From Rhizobium cauense (GTDB taxonomy: Bacteria > Pseudomonadota > Alphaproteobacteria > Rhizobiales > Rhizobiaceae), in assembly GCF_019511525.1 (NCBI RefSeq), contig NZ_JAEUAT010000020.1, forward strand, positions 62,001 through 126,000: a stretch of 64,000 nt of DNA, given 5' to 3'. How positions within the stretch are numbered: the first letter of the stretch is position 1; each line of letters opens with the position of its first letter. Of the stretch, positions 9,530 to 18,600 are shown piece after piece. Both the position numbers and the translations under genes were made by a program. Under the pieces are notes generated by a model, which worked only from the letters and a program-made list of their open reading frames with translations, was not told where the DNA came from and did no database searches.

Positions 9530-10617
9530 AAATCGCATTCTATGGATCAAGCCTTGTTTCCGCCTACTGGAATGGTGCAGCAACATACTATCGCGGGCTG
9601 CTCCGGGCGCTTGCGGCAAAAGGTTATGATATCACCTTTTACGAGCCAAACGTCTTTGACCGGCAGAAGAACCGCGATATCGAGCCGCCGGAATGGTGCC
9701 AGGTCGTCGTTTACGAGGGTACGATACCAGCGATGAAGGCTGTCGCCTTGCGGGCAGCCGAAGCCGATATCGTCGTTAAGGCAAGCGGTGTCGGCTTTGA
9801 AGATGATCTACTCCTGGACCAGGTCTTGCTGGCTGCGAGACGTGGCGCGCTGAAGATCTTCTGGGATGTCGATGCTCCAGCCACGCTTGCGGAACTGCGT
9901 TCAGCACCCGAGCATCCATTGAGACGGGCTCTGGCCGCCATCGACCTTGTGCTGACTTATGGCGGTGGCGATCCCGTTGTGAACGCCTACCGCTCTTTGG
10001 GCGCACGCGATTGCATTCCAATATATAACGCCCTCGACCCCACAACCCATTATCCTGTCGATAAGGATGGACGTTTCGCCGCCGACCTTGGCTTTCTTGC
10101 CAATCGCCTGCCAGATCGTGAGGCTCGGGTCGAAAATTTCTTCCTGGAGCCGGCGAAAAAGCTTGCGAAGGCGAGGTTCATGCTCGGTGGTTCCGGCTGG
10201 CACGACAAACTGATGTCAGAAAACGTATCTTACATCGGGCACGTCTCCACTCGGGACCACAACGCATTCAACGCCACGCCGAAAGCAGTCCTCAACGTGT
10301 CACGCGAAAGCATGGCGCGGAATGGATATTCGCCGGCCACTCGAGTTTTCGAAGCTGCCGGTGCTGGCGCCTGTTTGATCACGGACCACTGGGAAGGGAT
10401 CGAGCTGTTCCTTAGGCCTGGCGAGGAAGTCCTCGTTGCCCGAGACGGACAGGACGTGTCGGACATTCTGTCGGGCTTGACAGGTGAACGTGCGACGCAA
10501 ATCGGGCTCAGGGCTTTGGAACGGGTACTTGCAGAGCACACCTACGAAAGCCGCTCGCTGAGCGTGGAGGCCATCTTCAAAGAGCACGCGGCAAAGCAGG
10601 TGGAGGGCGTCGGATGA
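9526..10617 (+). CDS. CgeB-like glycosyltransferase (second of three)
   Basis: 363 aa. Same architecture as its neighbours: start motif MKIAFYGSSLVSAYWNGAAT, mid-protein GGGDP segment, and C-terminal ATRVFEAAGAGACLITDHW, the group 1 donor-site region. A GGGAGG ribosome-binding site lies just upstream. The gene overlaps the next one by four bases (ATGA at 10614). It is predicted to be a cytoplasmic sugar transferase in glycan assembly; donor and acceptor unknown. Confidence 0.82.
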   Translation: MKIAFYGSSLVSAYWNGAATYYRGLLRALAAKGYDITFYEPNVFDRQKNRDIEPPEWCQVVVYEGTIPAMKAVALRAAEADIVVKASGVGFEDDLLLDQVLLAARRGALKIFWDVDAPATLAELRSAPEHPLRRALAAIDLVLTYGGGDPVVNAYRSLGARDCIPIYNALDPTTHYPVDKDGRFAADLGFLANRLPDREARVENFFLEPAKKLAKARFMLGGSGWHDKLMSENVSYIGHVSTRDHNAFNATPKAVLNVSRESMARNGYSPATRVFEAAGAGACLITDHWEGIELFLRPGEEVLVARDGQDVSDILSGLTGERATQIGLRALERVLAEHTYESRSLSVEAIFKEHAAKQVEGVG

Positions 10618-11717
10618 CGGATCGACTGAAAATCGTGTTCCTCGGCCTTTCGCTTTCGTCGTCCTGGGGTAATGGCCATGCGACCACGTTCCGATCTCTG
10701 ATCCGGGGCCTGAGCGAGGAGGGCCACGACGTGCTGTTCCTTGAGCGCGACGTGCCATGGTATAAAAGTCACCGCGACCTGCCAGAGCCGGATTTTTGCC
10801 GACTTGAGTACTACTCGCGCGTAGAGCAGGTTACCAGCAAGTATGGGAAGGACCTCTGCTCCGCCGACGCTGTCATCATCGGCTCCTACGTCCCGGACGG
10901 CGTTGGTGTGATAGACGCGATCGAAGCGCTTTCACCGAGGCGCCTGTGCTTCTATGACATCGATACACCGGTAACCCTTGCCAAGCTGAACCGCGGCGAC
11001 GAGGAATACATTTCGTTTCGCCAGATGCCCTTGTTCGACGCTTACTTTTCCTTTTCAGGCGGTGAAGTGCTCGAGCGGCTGGAGCAGGACTATGGAGTAC
11101 GACGGGCAAATGCGCTCTACTGCTCTGTGGATGCCAGTCGCTATTTTGCCACCGGCGAAACCTTTACCTGGGACCTCGGCTACATCGGTACCTACAGTTC
11201 GGACCGCCAGCCGGTGCTGGAAAAACTGCTGATCGAGCCTGCCCGCCGCCTTCCCAACTTGCGTTTCGTGGTCGCCGGTCCGCAATATCCAAGCGATATT
11301 GATTGGCCGGCTAACATTGATCGGATTGACCATTTACCCCCGCGCGAGCATTCAAGCTTCTATAGCCGTCAGCGCTTCACCTTGAATGTTACGCGCGCAG
11401 ATATGGTAGAGGCAGGCTGGTCACCCAGCGTACGTTTGTTCGAAGCTGCCGCGTGCGGCACTCCGATCATCAGCGATGATTGGCGCGGACTCGGGGATCT
11501 TTTGCCCGAGGGGAAAGCCATCGTTGTCGCACGACAGTCAGATGACGTGGTCAAAGCGGTGACCGGAATAGATGAGACCGAACGCAGGATCATGGCCGAG
11601 CGGGCAAAGGCAATCGTGCTCGCCGGCCACACCGGTCGGGCGCGCGCTCGAGGCTTGGCAACTGCCATCAATGCGCTTTCGACGGGCGCAATGGCCCGCC
11701 GACCGATTTCAGCATGA
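10614..11717 (+). CDS. CgeB-like glycosyltransferase (third of three)
   Basis: 367 aa, homologous to the previous gene (start KIVFLGLSLSSSWGNGHAT; C-terminal SVRLFEAAACGTPIISDDW). The three transferases look like tandem duplicates that have diverged, which fits successive additions of related sugars. It is coupled by ATGA overlap upstream, and its stop lies within the start region of the UDP-glucuronate decarboxylase gene. Family assignment is good; specificity is unknown. Confidence 0.82.
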   Translation: MTDRLKIVFLGLSLSSSWGNGHATTFRSLIRGLSEEGHDVLFLERDVPWYKSHRDLPEPDFCRLEYYSRVEQVTSKYGKDLCSADAVIIGSYVPDGVGVIDAIEALSPRRLCFYDIDTPVTLAKLNRGDEEYISFRQMPLFDAYFSFSGGEVLERLEQDYGVRRANALYCSVDASRYFATGETFTWDLGYIGTYSSDRQPVLEKLLIEPARRLPNLRFVVAGPQYPSDIDWPANIDRIDHLPPREHSSFYSRQRFTLNVTRADMVEAGWSPSVRLFEAAACGTPIISDDWRGLGDLLPEGKAIVVARQSDDVVKAVTGIDETERRIMAERAKAIVLAGHTGRARARGLATAINALSTGAMARRPISA

Positions 11718-11728
11718 GGAGAAAGTGC

Positions 11729-12769
11729 ATGCTCCAGAAAACCGGAAACGGAAAAAGTCAGGCCGTCCTTGTCGCGGGAGGCGCCGGCTTCGTGGGATCC
11801 CACCTGTGTGATGCGCTCCTGGCCCGCGGAAAAAGGGTGGTTTGCGTCGACAGCTATATAACCGGATCCGTAGAAAATGTCAGGCCGCTGATGAACCACC
11901 CGAACTTTCGCCTGATCGAACAGGATATCTGTGATCTGGCCGAGATGAATGAGCCGCTCCATCAGATCTACAACCTCGCCTGTGCCGCCTCTCCGCCGCA
12001 GTATCAAGCCGATCCTATTCACACCATGATGACGTGCGTTGCGGGCACCGGCAACTTGCTGAAGCTTGCCGAGGAGCACGGTGCCTCCTTTCTGCAGGCT
12101 TCTACAAGCGAAGTCTATGGCGACCCGGCTGAGCACCCCCAGCGGGAGGACTATCGTGGCAATGTCAGTTGCACCGGCCCGCGCGCTTGCTATGACGAAG
12201 GAAAGCGGGCCGCTGAGGCACTTTGTTTCGACATGTTGAGGGCAGGAGCGGTAAGCGCGCGCGTAGCGCGCATATTCAACACCTATGGTCCCAGGATGCA
12301 GCCGAGCGATGGACGCATTATCTCAAACCTGCTGGTCCAGGCAATTTCAGGTGAACCCTTGACGATTTACGGGACAGGCGAGCAAACCCGTTCTTTCTGT
12401 TTCGTCAGTGATCTCGTTAGCGGTTTGATGTCGCTGATGGATATTGAACCCAATCCGGGCATGCCCGTTAATCTTGGAAATCCCGGCGAGTTCACCATCA
12501 ATGAGCTGGCAGAGATGGTATTGGCCATCGTACCGACTGCATCCAAAATTGTTTACCGACCTCTTCCCCAAGACGACCCCCAGCGCCGGCGTCCAGATAT
12601 CCTGCGCGCCAGAGAACTTTTGGGGTGGGAGCCGAAGGTCCCGCTTGCCGAGGGTCTGCAGCAGACGGCTGCGTGGTTTTCAGCTGCGCTTGCTCCTCAT
12701 GAGACGCATGCAATACCTGCCTCATCCACCCCAACCGGTTCAGCCGGCGAAATCCGCGGGTCGGTGTGA
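11729..12769 (+). CDS. UDP-glucuronate decarboxylase (UDP-xylose synthase)
   Basis: 346 aa. ATG 11729 is preferred over ATG 11714 because AGGAGA ends seven bases before it, while 11714 lacks any ribosome-binding site. NAD motif GGAGFVGSH, TSEVYG and the diagnostic YDEGK catalytic pair of UXS enzymes are present. The reaction is UDP-glucuronate to UDP-xylose plus CO2 with bound NAD. It follows on from the UDP-glucose dehydrogenase encoded at 2.3-3.7 kb, so xylose (or a derivative) is probably a component of the glycan. It is separated from the methyltransferase start by one base. Confidence 0.87.
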   Translation: MLQKTGNGKSQAVLVAGGAGFVGSHLCDALLARGKRVVCVDSYITGSVENVRPLMNHPNFRLIEQDICDLAEMNEPLHQIYNLACAASPPQYQADPIHTMMTCVAGTGNLLKLAEEHGASFLQASTSEVYGDPAEHPQREDYRGNVSCTGPRACYDEGKRAAEALCFDMLRAGAVSARVARIFNTYGPRMQPSDGRIISNLLVQAISGEPLTIYGTGEQTRSFCFVSDLVSGLMSLMDIEPNPGMPVNLGNPGEFTINELAEMVLAIVPTASKIVYRPLPQDDPQRRRPDILRARELLGWEPKVPLAEGLQQTAAWFSAALAPHETHAIPASSTPTGSAGEIRGSV

Positions 12770-12770
12770 C

Positions 12771-13529
12771 ATGGAAGCGATGGCTGACAGCAAAAAGGTC
12801 GCGCTACAAAGACAGGTCGCGGAGCTCGGACCATGGTTTCACAACCTCGATATCTGCGGTGTGCAGACGGCGCCCCACCACTTTCTGGGCGACTACCCGA
12901 ACTTCAAGTGGCAAGGCTTCAAGCACGCCATCCCGGAGGATCTTGAAGGCCGAAGTGTCCTGGACGTGGGCTGCAACGCAGGTTTCTATACACTTGAGAT
13001 GAAGCGGCGTAACGCTGGTCGCGTTGTCGGCATCGACGCCGATGGCCATTATCTTCGCCAGGCTCGCTTTGCCGCTGATCAGTCAGGTCTCAACGTCGAG
13101 CTTCGGCAAATGTCGGTCTATGACGTGGGCAGGTTGCGGGAAAAGTTCGATCTCGTGATCTTCATGGGCGTCTTCTACCATTTGCGCCATCCGCTCTTGG
13201 CTCTCGATCTTCTCCACGAGCATGTGGTGGGCGACCAGTTGCTGTTTCAGTGTCTTCAGCGCGGCGACGAGACCATTCCCGACTTGCAGGAAAATTATGA
13301 TTTCTCGGAATGGTCGGTCTTTGACCGGCCAAACTATCCCAGTCTTTTTTTCATCGAGGACCGCTACGCGTCCGATCCTACGAATTGGTTCATACCAAAT
13401 AAGTCGGCCATGGAGGCAATGCTCCGTTCGTCGGGATTCGTTATTGACGTTAACCCGGAGCGGGAGGTTTATTTGTGCCATCGCGGTCAGAGACACTATG
13501 CCGTAGAGCCGCCACCGCAAGTCTGCTAG
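12771..13529 (+). CDS. SAM-dependent methyltransferase (TIGR04290-like)
   Basis: 252 aa from ATG 12771, directly after the upstream TGA; ATG 12780 is an alternative. The SAM-binding motif I is VLDVGCNAGFYT, followed by GIDADGHYL and an FMGVFYHLRHP region like CmoB-type methyltransferases. It resembles the TIGR04290 methyltransferase family that accompanies CgeB-like transferases in uncharacterised glycan loci. A likely role is O-methylation of a sugar, for example the non-reducing end. The last gene of the operon; a 115-nt gap separates it from the NUDIX gene. Confidence 0.82.
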   Translation: MEAMADSKKVALQRQVAELGPWFHNLDICGVQTAPHHFLGDYPNFKWQGFKHAIPEDLEGRSVLDVGCNAGFYTLEMKRRNAGRVVGIDADGHYLRQARFAADQSGLNVELRQMSVYDVGRLREKFDLVIFMGVFYHLRHPLLALDLLHEHVVGDQLLFQCLQRGDETIPDLQENYDFSEWSVFDRPNYPSLFFIEDRYASDPTNWFIPNKSAMEAMLRSSGFVIDVNPEREVYLCHRGQRHYAVEPPPQVC

Positions 13530-13644
13530 GGCCCGAACCGAACACGAGCCAACCCGATGCGAAGGCCACCCACGGCTCAAAATTCCAGCCGATCAGGCTG
13601 CTTTGGAGCGCCTCGCTCACCCGCGATATGAGAGGGAGTGACTT

Positions 13645-14220
13645 GTGAGTTTAAAACCATGGCACGTGAAATCATCGACCCAAGTCCACAAGGATCGATG
13701 GCTGAATGTTCGGGCTGACGAGTGTGTCACCGAGGAAGGCCATGTCATTGCACCTTACTACGTCCTTTCCTATCCCGACTGGGTTCACGTTATAGCGCTG
13801 GATGAAAGCAACCAAATTCTCATGATCGAGCAGTATCGGCATGGACTTGGCGTTATGTCGCTGGAAGTGCCGGGAGGCGGATTGGACGAAGGGGAAACAC
13901 CGATAGAGGCAGCGAAGCGTGAATTGTTGGAGGAGACCGGCTTTGAAGCAGAAACCTGGAGCTACTGCGGGATGCTAGCGCCAAATCCAGCTATCCAAAC
14001 CAATCGCAGCCATATCGTGCTTGCCACGAACGCCACGCAAAAACGCGCTCCAAGCGATGATCCCAGTGAGCGCGTCCTTCTAAAGCGGTTCTCGGTGGCG
14101 GATGTTACGAGAACAGCTTTGGACGGCGGCGTATGCCAAGCGCTTCACACCTCGGCCCTTTTGATTGCACTGGAATATGGCGGGTTCATCACCGTTTCTG
14201 CCAGGCCGCAATCCACATAA
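13645..14220 (+). CDS. NUDIX hydrolase, ADP-sugar pyrophosphatase-like
   Basis: 191 aa, GTG start with GAGGGAG upstream. The complete NUDIX box is visible as GGGLDEGETP followed by REL-LEE-TGF (G-x5-E-x7-REuxEExGu), so metal-binding residues are intact. The family hydrolyses ADP-ribose or other NDP-sugars to sugar phosphate and NMP in the cytoplasm. Its position just after a nucleotide-sugar operon makes an NDP-sugar substrate attractive, but ADP-ribose is equally possible. It has its own ribosome-binding site and may be separately transcribed. Confidence 0.88.
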   Translation: MSLKPWHVKSSTQVHKDRWLNVRADECVTEEGHVIAPYYVLSYPDWVHVIALDESNQILMIEQYRHGLGVMSLEVPGGGLDEGETPIEAAKRELLEETGFEAETWSYCGMLAPNPAIQTNRSHIVLATNATQKRAPSDDPSERVLLKRFSVADVTRTALDGGVCQALHTSALLIALEYGGFITVSARPQST

Positions 14221-14427
14221 CCGGCGGTTTCCCGTTACCAAAGACTGTGTCGGAGACAAGAAAAGCCAAAGCCAAGCTCGGTCAGGTCACGGAGGCGCTG
14301 GCCTACCACACTGATGGTCATCGCTCTCTCCTTTGCCAGATTCCTCCCGCTGATCAAACCCGTTGACGGCAGTGCCCAAAACGCAACCTTCGGCGGAGAT
14401 CTGAGTTAGAGCTCAGGAGAGGCTCGG

Positions 14428-15531
14428 ATGACAAACAGAGATATCGTCGTGATCGGTGGTTCAGCGGGTTCTATCAAACCGCTAACGTCCGTCCTTGGAC
14501 GGCTTCCGACGGACCTCAAGGCTGCGGTCATTGTCGTCATACATGTTCCATCCGGAAGTCTCGGTGTCTATAGTGCGGTCGCGTCTGGTTGTCCTCTTCC
14601 CGTCATCATGGCACAGGACGGCATGCCTATAGAGCGATCGAGGGTTTATATCGCCCCACCCAATCATCATCTGCTTCTGCTCGATGGCCATTTCAAGTTG
14701 GGCAACGGGCCGAGGGAAAATCTTGCACGACCGGCTATCGACCCGATGTTCCGGTCTGCAGCGCTGACTGCCGGTTCCCGGGTGATTGGCTTGATCTTGA
14801 GTGGCATGTTGAACGACGGCGCATCCGGGCTTGCTACTATCAAACGATGCGGTGGCATCGCCCTTGTCCAGGCGCCGAATATTGCGGCATCTCCTGCCAT
14901 GCCGATTGCAGCATTGGAAGCAACACCTGTGGATCTGAGCGGCGCAGAAGAGGATATCGCCCTCGCAATCACCAGGTTGGTGGGCGAAGAGGCGGGCCCC
15001 CCAGTCGCCACACCACCTGAATTGCGCCTCGAGGTTGAAATTGCTGCTGGTGCCGCTTCCACAGTCGACACGATCGAGAAGCTGGGGCATCCCATCGCGC
15101 TCACCTGTCCGGATTGCGGCGGCGTGATGTCGGAGATAGACGAAGCGCGCCCCCTGCGGTTTCGTTGCCAGGTCGGCCATGCTTACACCGGCAAGGCCTT
15201 GTTATCACAGCAGCAGGACGTCGTCGACGAAGCCATGCGCGTCGCCTTGCGCATCATAGAGGAACGCGCAGAACTGGTCTCCCGCATGGCACGCGACGCT
15301 GATGTCTCCGGTCGAAACGGGATGGCCGAGACCTACGCACAACGTGCCGACGAATACAGGGCCCAGGCTGAGGTCCTGCGACAGGCCCTTGTCCAGCTTA
15401 TGGAGCTGAAGTCGCAGGGACTGAACGAAACCGATATCGCGGCTCATGAAGCGCGGGCCGAGCTTGAACAGTCCGTGAGTGACGTTCATCCCTGCAACCC
15501 TCCCTTCTGCCCCCATCCTTCTCGCCCTTAA
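14428..15531 (+). CDS. CheB-type protein-glutamate methylesterase with zinc ribbon
   Basis: 367 aa. It lacks an N-terminal receiver domain. Residues 1-190 are a CheB catalytic domain with Ser in GGSAGS, His in IHVPSG and Asp in MLNDGASG. A C-terminal zinc-ribbon-like CPDCGG...RCQVGHAY segment (around 230-255) is followed by a helical region. Such CheB-like proteins without receiver occur with CheB-CheR hybrid kinases and may demethylate them rather than chemoreceptors. The hybrid kinase follows 76 nt downstream in the same direction. Catalytic family is certain; target is inferred. Confidence 0.86.
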   Translation: MTNRDIVVIGGSAGSIKPLTSVLGRLPTDLKAAVIVVIHVPSGSLGVYSAVASGCPLPVIMAQDGMPIERSRVYIAPPNHHLLLLDGHFKLGNGPRENLARPAIDPMFRSAALTAGSRVIGLILSGMLNDGASGLATIKRCGGIALVQAPNIAASPAMPIAALEATPVDLSGAEEDIALAITRLVGEEAGPPVATPPELRLEVEIAAGAASTVDTIEKLGHPIALTCPDCGGVMSEIDEARPLRFRCQVGHAYTGKALLSQQQDVVDEAMRVALRIIEERAELVSRMARDADVSGRNGMAETYAQRADEYRAQAEVLRQALVQLMELKSQGLNETDIAAHEARAELEQSVSDVHPCNPPFCPHPSRP

Positions 15532-15607
15532 GTAGTACCTCGTTTGGGTTTGACGAACCTTGTATTTAGTCGATACTGAGGGTGCAGGATTGAGGTGAGC
15601 AAGCGTG

Positions 15608-18600
15608 ATGACCGACGACGATTTTCTTATTCCTGCTAGCCGAAAGCATGTTCCTGTCTGCGCCATCGGTGCGTCGGCTGGCGGCGTAGCCGCGCTGCAG
15701 GATCTTTTTCGCAACCTGCCTTCCGATCTCGGACTGGCTTACGTGATCATCCTTCATCTGTCTCCGGATGAACCGAGTGCGTTGAGCGAGGTGCTGGCGC
15801 AACATACAAGAATGCCAGTGCGACCAATAGAGGCGTCTCCCACACTCAGAGCCAATTGTGTGTATGTCATTCCGCCAGATCGCGAACTTGTAGTCGACGG
15901 AGACAACGTTACCGCCCGTCCCTTCACCGAGCCACGGGCGAAGAGAGCGCCTATCGACATGTTTTTTCGCTCCATTGCTGCCGCTCGCGGGGACGGGATC
16001 GCGATGGTCCTATCAGGAGCCGGTTCGGACGGCGCCTTGGGAGTAACCGCCGTAAAGGAAGCTGGCGGTGTCATAATGGTTCAAGACCCGTCGGAAGCTG
16101 CTTTTCCGTCGATGCCGCAAAGCGCCATTGAGACAGGCGCGGTCGATTTCATTGCGCCGCTTGCTCGATTGGCAGAGCATCTGATCGAAGTAGCCCACAG
16201 CAAAGAGGCGGTTCGCTCTCTTGACATGATCGGAGCCGCAAACGATTTGCGCCGCATTGTCGCACTTTTAAGGACGCGCACGGGCCACGATTTTTCCGGC
16301 TACAAGCGCGCCACCGTGATGCGCCGCGTCATCAGGCGAATGCAGGTGTGTCGGAAAGATACCCTCGCTGACTATGCGGATTACCTGCTGACGACCCCAG
16401 AGGAAGCGCAGAACCTGTTCTCCGATCTGCTGATCTCGGTTACAACCTTCTTCCGGGATGAGCATGCCTTTGAGGCCATGGCGCGACAGGTCATGAAGCC
16501 GCTTGTCGACGTCGCCGACCGGCAGACAGAGGAAAGTATTCGCATCTGGGTCGTCGGGTGTGCGACGGGTGAGGAGGCTTATTCCGTTGCGATCCTGCTA
16601 CACGAGGAGATGTCGCGACAGAAAATGAAGATCCCCTTTCAGATCTTCGCCACAGACCTCGACGAAGAGGCACTAACGACTGCAAGAGAGGGACGCTATC
16701 CACGAGCAATCGAGGCTGACGTTTCCCAGGAACGGTTAGCCAGGTTCTTCATTGACGACGGGACACATTTTCGCGTGCGCAAGGAGTTGCGGGAAAGTGT
16801 CTTGTTCGCAAAGCACAGCATCCTGAAAGAGCCACCCTTCATGCGGCTTGATGTAATTTCCTGCCGTAATCTGCTGATCTATCTTGAGCGCAGTCTTCAG
16901 GCGCAGGTGTGCTCGATCTTCCACTACGGCCTCAAACCTGGTCGATATCTGTTTTTGGGCTCCGCGGAAACGGCCGATGTCGCGACCGATCTGTTTGCGC
17001 CCGTTGACCGTCAGGCGCGCATTTACAGCGCGCGACCGCAATCAAGCCACCTTCTGCCGATCCTTCCGCAGTTCGCCGCGCCCGAGCAGGTCAGTCATAC
17101 TGAGCGCTCAGCTTCGGTGGGTACGGAACGCGCAGCCCTCCCGGCAGCCTTGCACGTCGCCGCGCTCGAACACAACGCGCCAGCAAGCGCCCTCGTCGAC
17201 GATGGGCAAAACATTATTCATCTCTCACCGACCGCTGGACGCTTCATTTTCCATTCTGCCGGGCCAATTTCCAGACTTCTGCCAGCAGTTGTCAGGCCCG
17301 AACTGCGTCTTGATCTGCGCCTGGCCCTGTCGCGCGCCATTGATCAGGGCGAACCGACCACCACCTTGCCGACGGTTGTCACCTTCGATCAACAAAGGCG
17401 GCGCATCTCGATGAATGTGACGCCCGTTACGAATGAAGCGCAAAGGGCAACGCAGGCTCTAATTTTTTTCCTTGATGGTGGCGAGGTTCAGGACGGAGAG
17501 GAACCCGATGTTGTTCCTGAAGCCAGACCCGACGAGGTGCGGCGTCTCTACGCAGAGCTAAAAGCTGCACAGGAGGCGCTGCTCGTAAGTCGAACCGGCC
17601 AAGAGTCCTCAATGCAGGAGCTTCGCGCTGCCAACGAAGAGCTGCAGTCAATGAACGAGGAATATCGCTCAACCGCCGAGGAACTGGAGACTTCGAAGGA
17701 AGAGCTTCAGTCCATCAACGAGGAGCTGCATACAGTCAACGCCGAGCTGAAGAGCAAGCTCGAGAGCATATCAGCCGCCCACAGCGATCTACAGAATCTA
17801 TCGGCTGCGACCGAGATCGGTACGCTTTTCCTCGATGCGGACATGCGCATCAAGATGTTCACCTCGCCGGTCGCTGAGCTCTTCAATATCACGCGGCACG
17901 ACATCGGTCGGGCGATCACTGACTTCACTCATCAGCTTAACTACGACGACATTCAAGAGGATGCAGGCAAGGTCCTGAAGGACTTAATTCCAATTGAGCG
18001 CGAGGTGGGAAGCAGGCGCGGCCAGCGCTACGCGATGCGTCTGCGACCATACCGGACGGTCGAAGATCGCATCGATGGGACTGTGGTCACATTCGTCGAC
18101 ATTTCCGAACGCGCTCGCGTCGAAGCAGCGCTGCGGGAGAGCGAGGAGCGTCTTCGTCAGTTCGGAGAGGCGTCGCAAGATATATTGTGGATCCGCGATG
18201 CCGAAACTCTCCAGTGGGAATATCTCACTCCCGCCTTCGAAGCGATCTATGGTCTTGATCGCGAAGCTGCCCTTCGCGGTGACAATATGGTGGGTTGGCT
18301 GGAGCTTATCGTTCCGGAGGACCGCGAACGTGCCGCCGCCAACCTGCAACGTGTGCGAGAAGGTGAATGGGTCACATTCGAGTACCGCATTCAGCGGCCG
18401 GCCGACGGCGCTATTCGATGGTTGCGCAACACCGACTTCCCAATCAAGGACGATGCCGGGCGTGTCGTCCACATTGGCGGCATTGGCCACGACGTCACCG
18501 AGATCAAGGAAACTGAGCAGGCACTTGCCGCGGCCGAACAACGCCAACGCGCTCTTCTGGAGGGCATTCCGCAGCTAGTCTGGCGCGCAGTCGATGGAGG

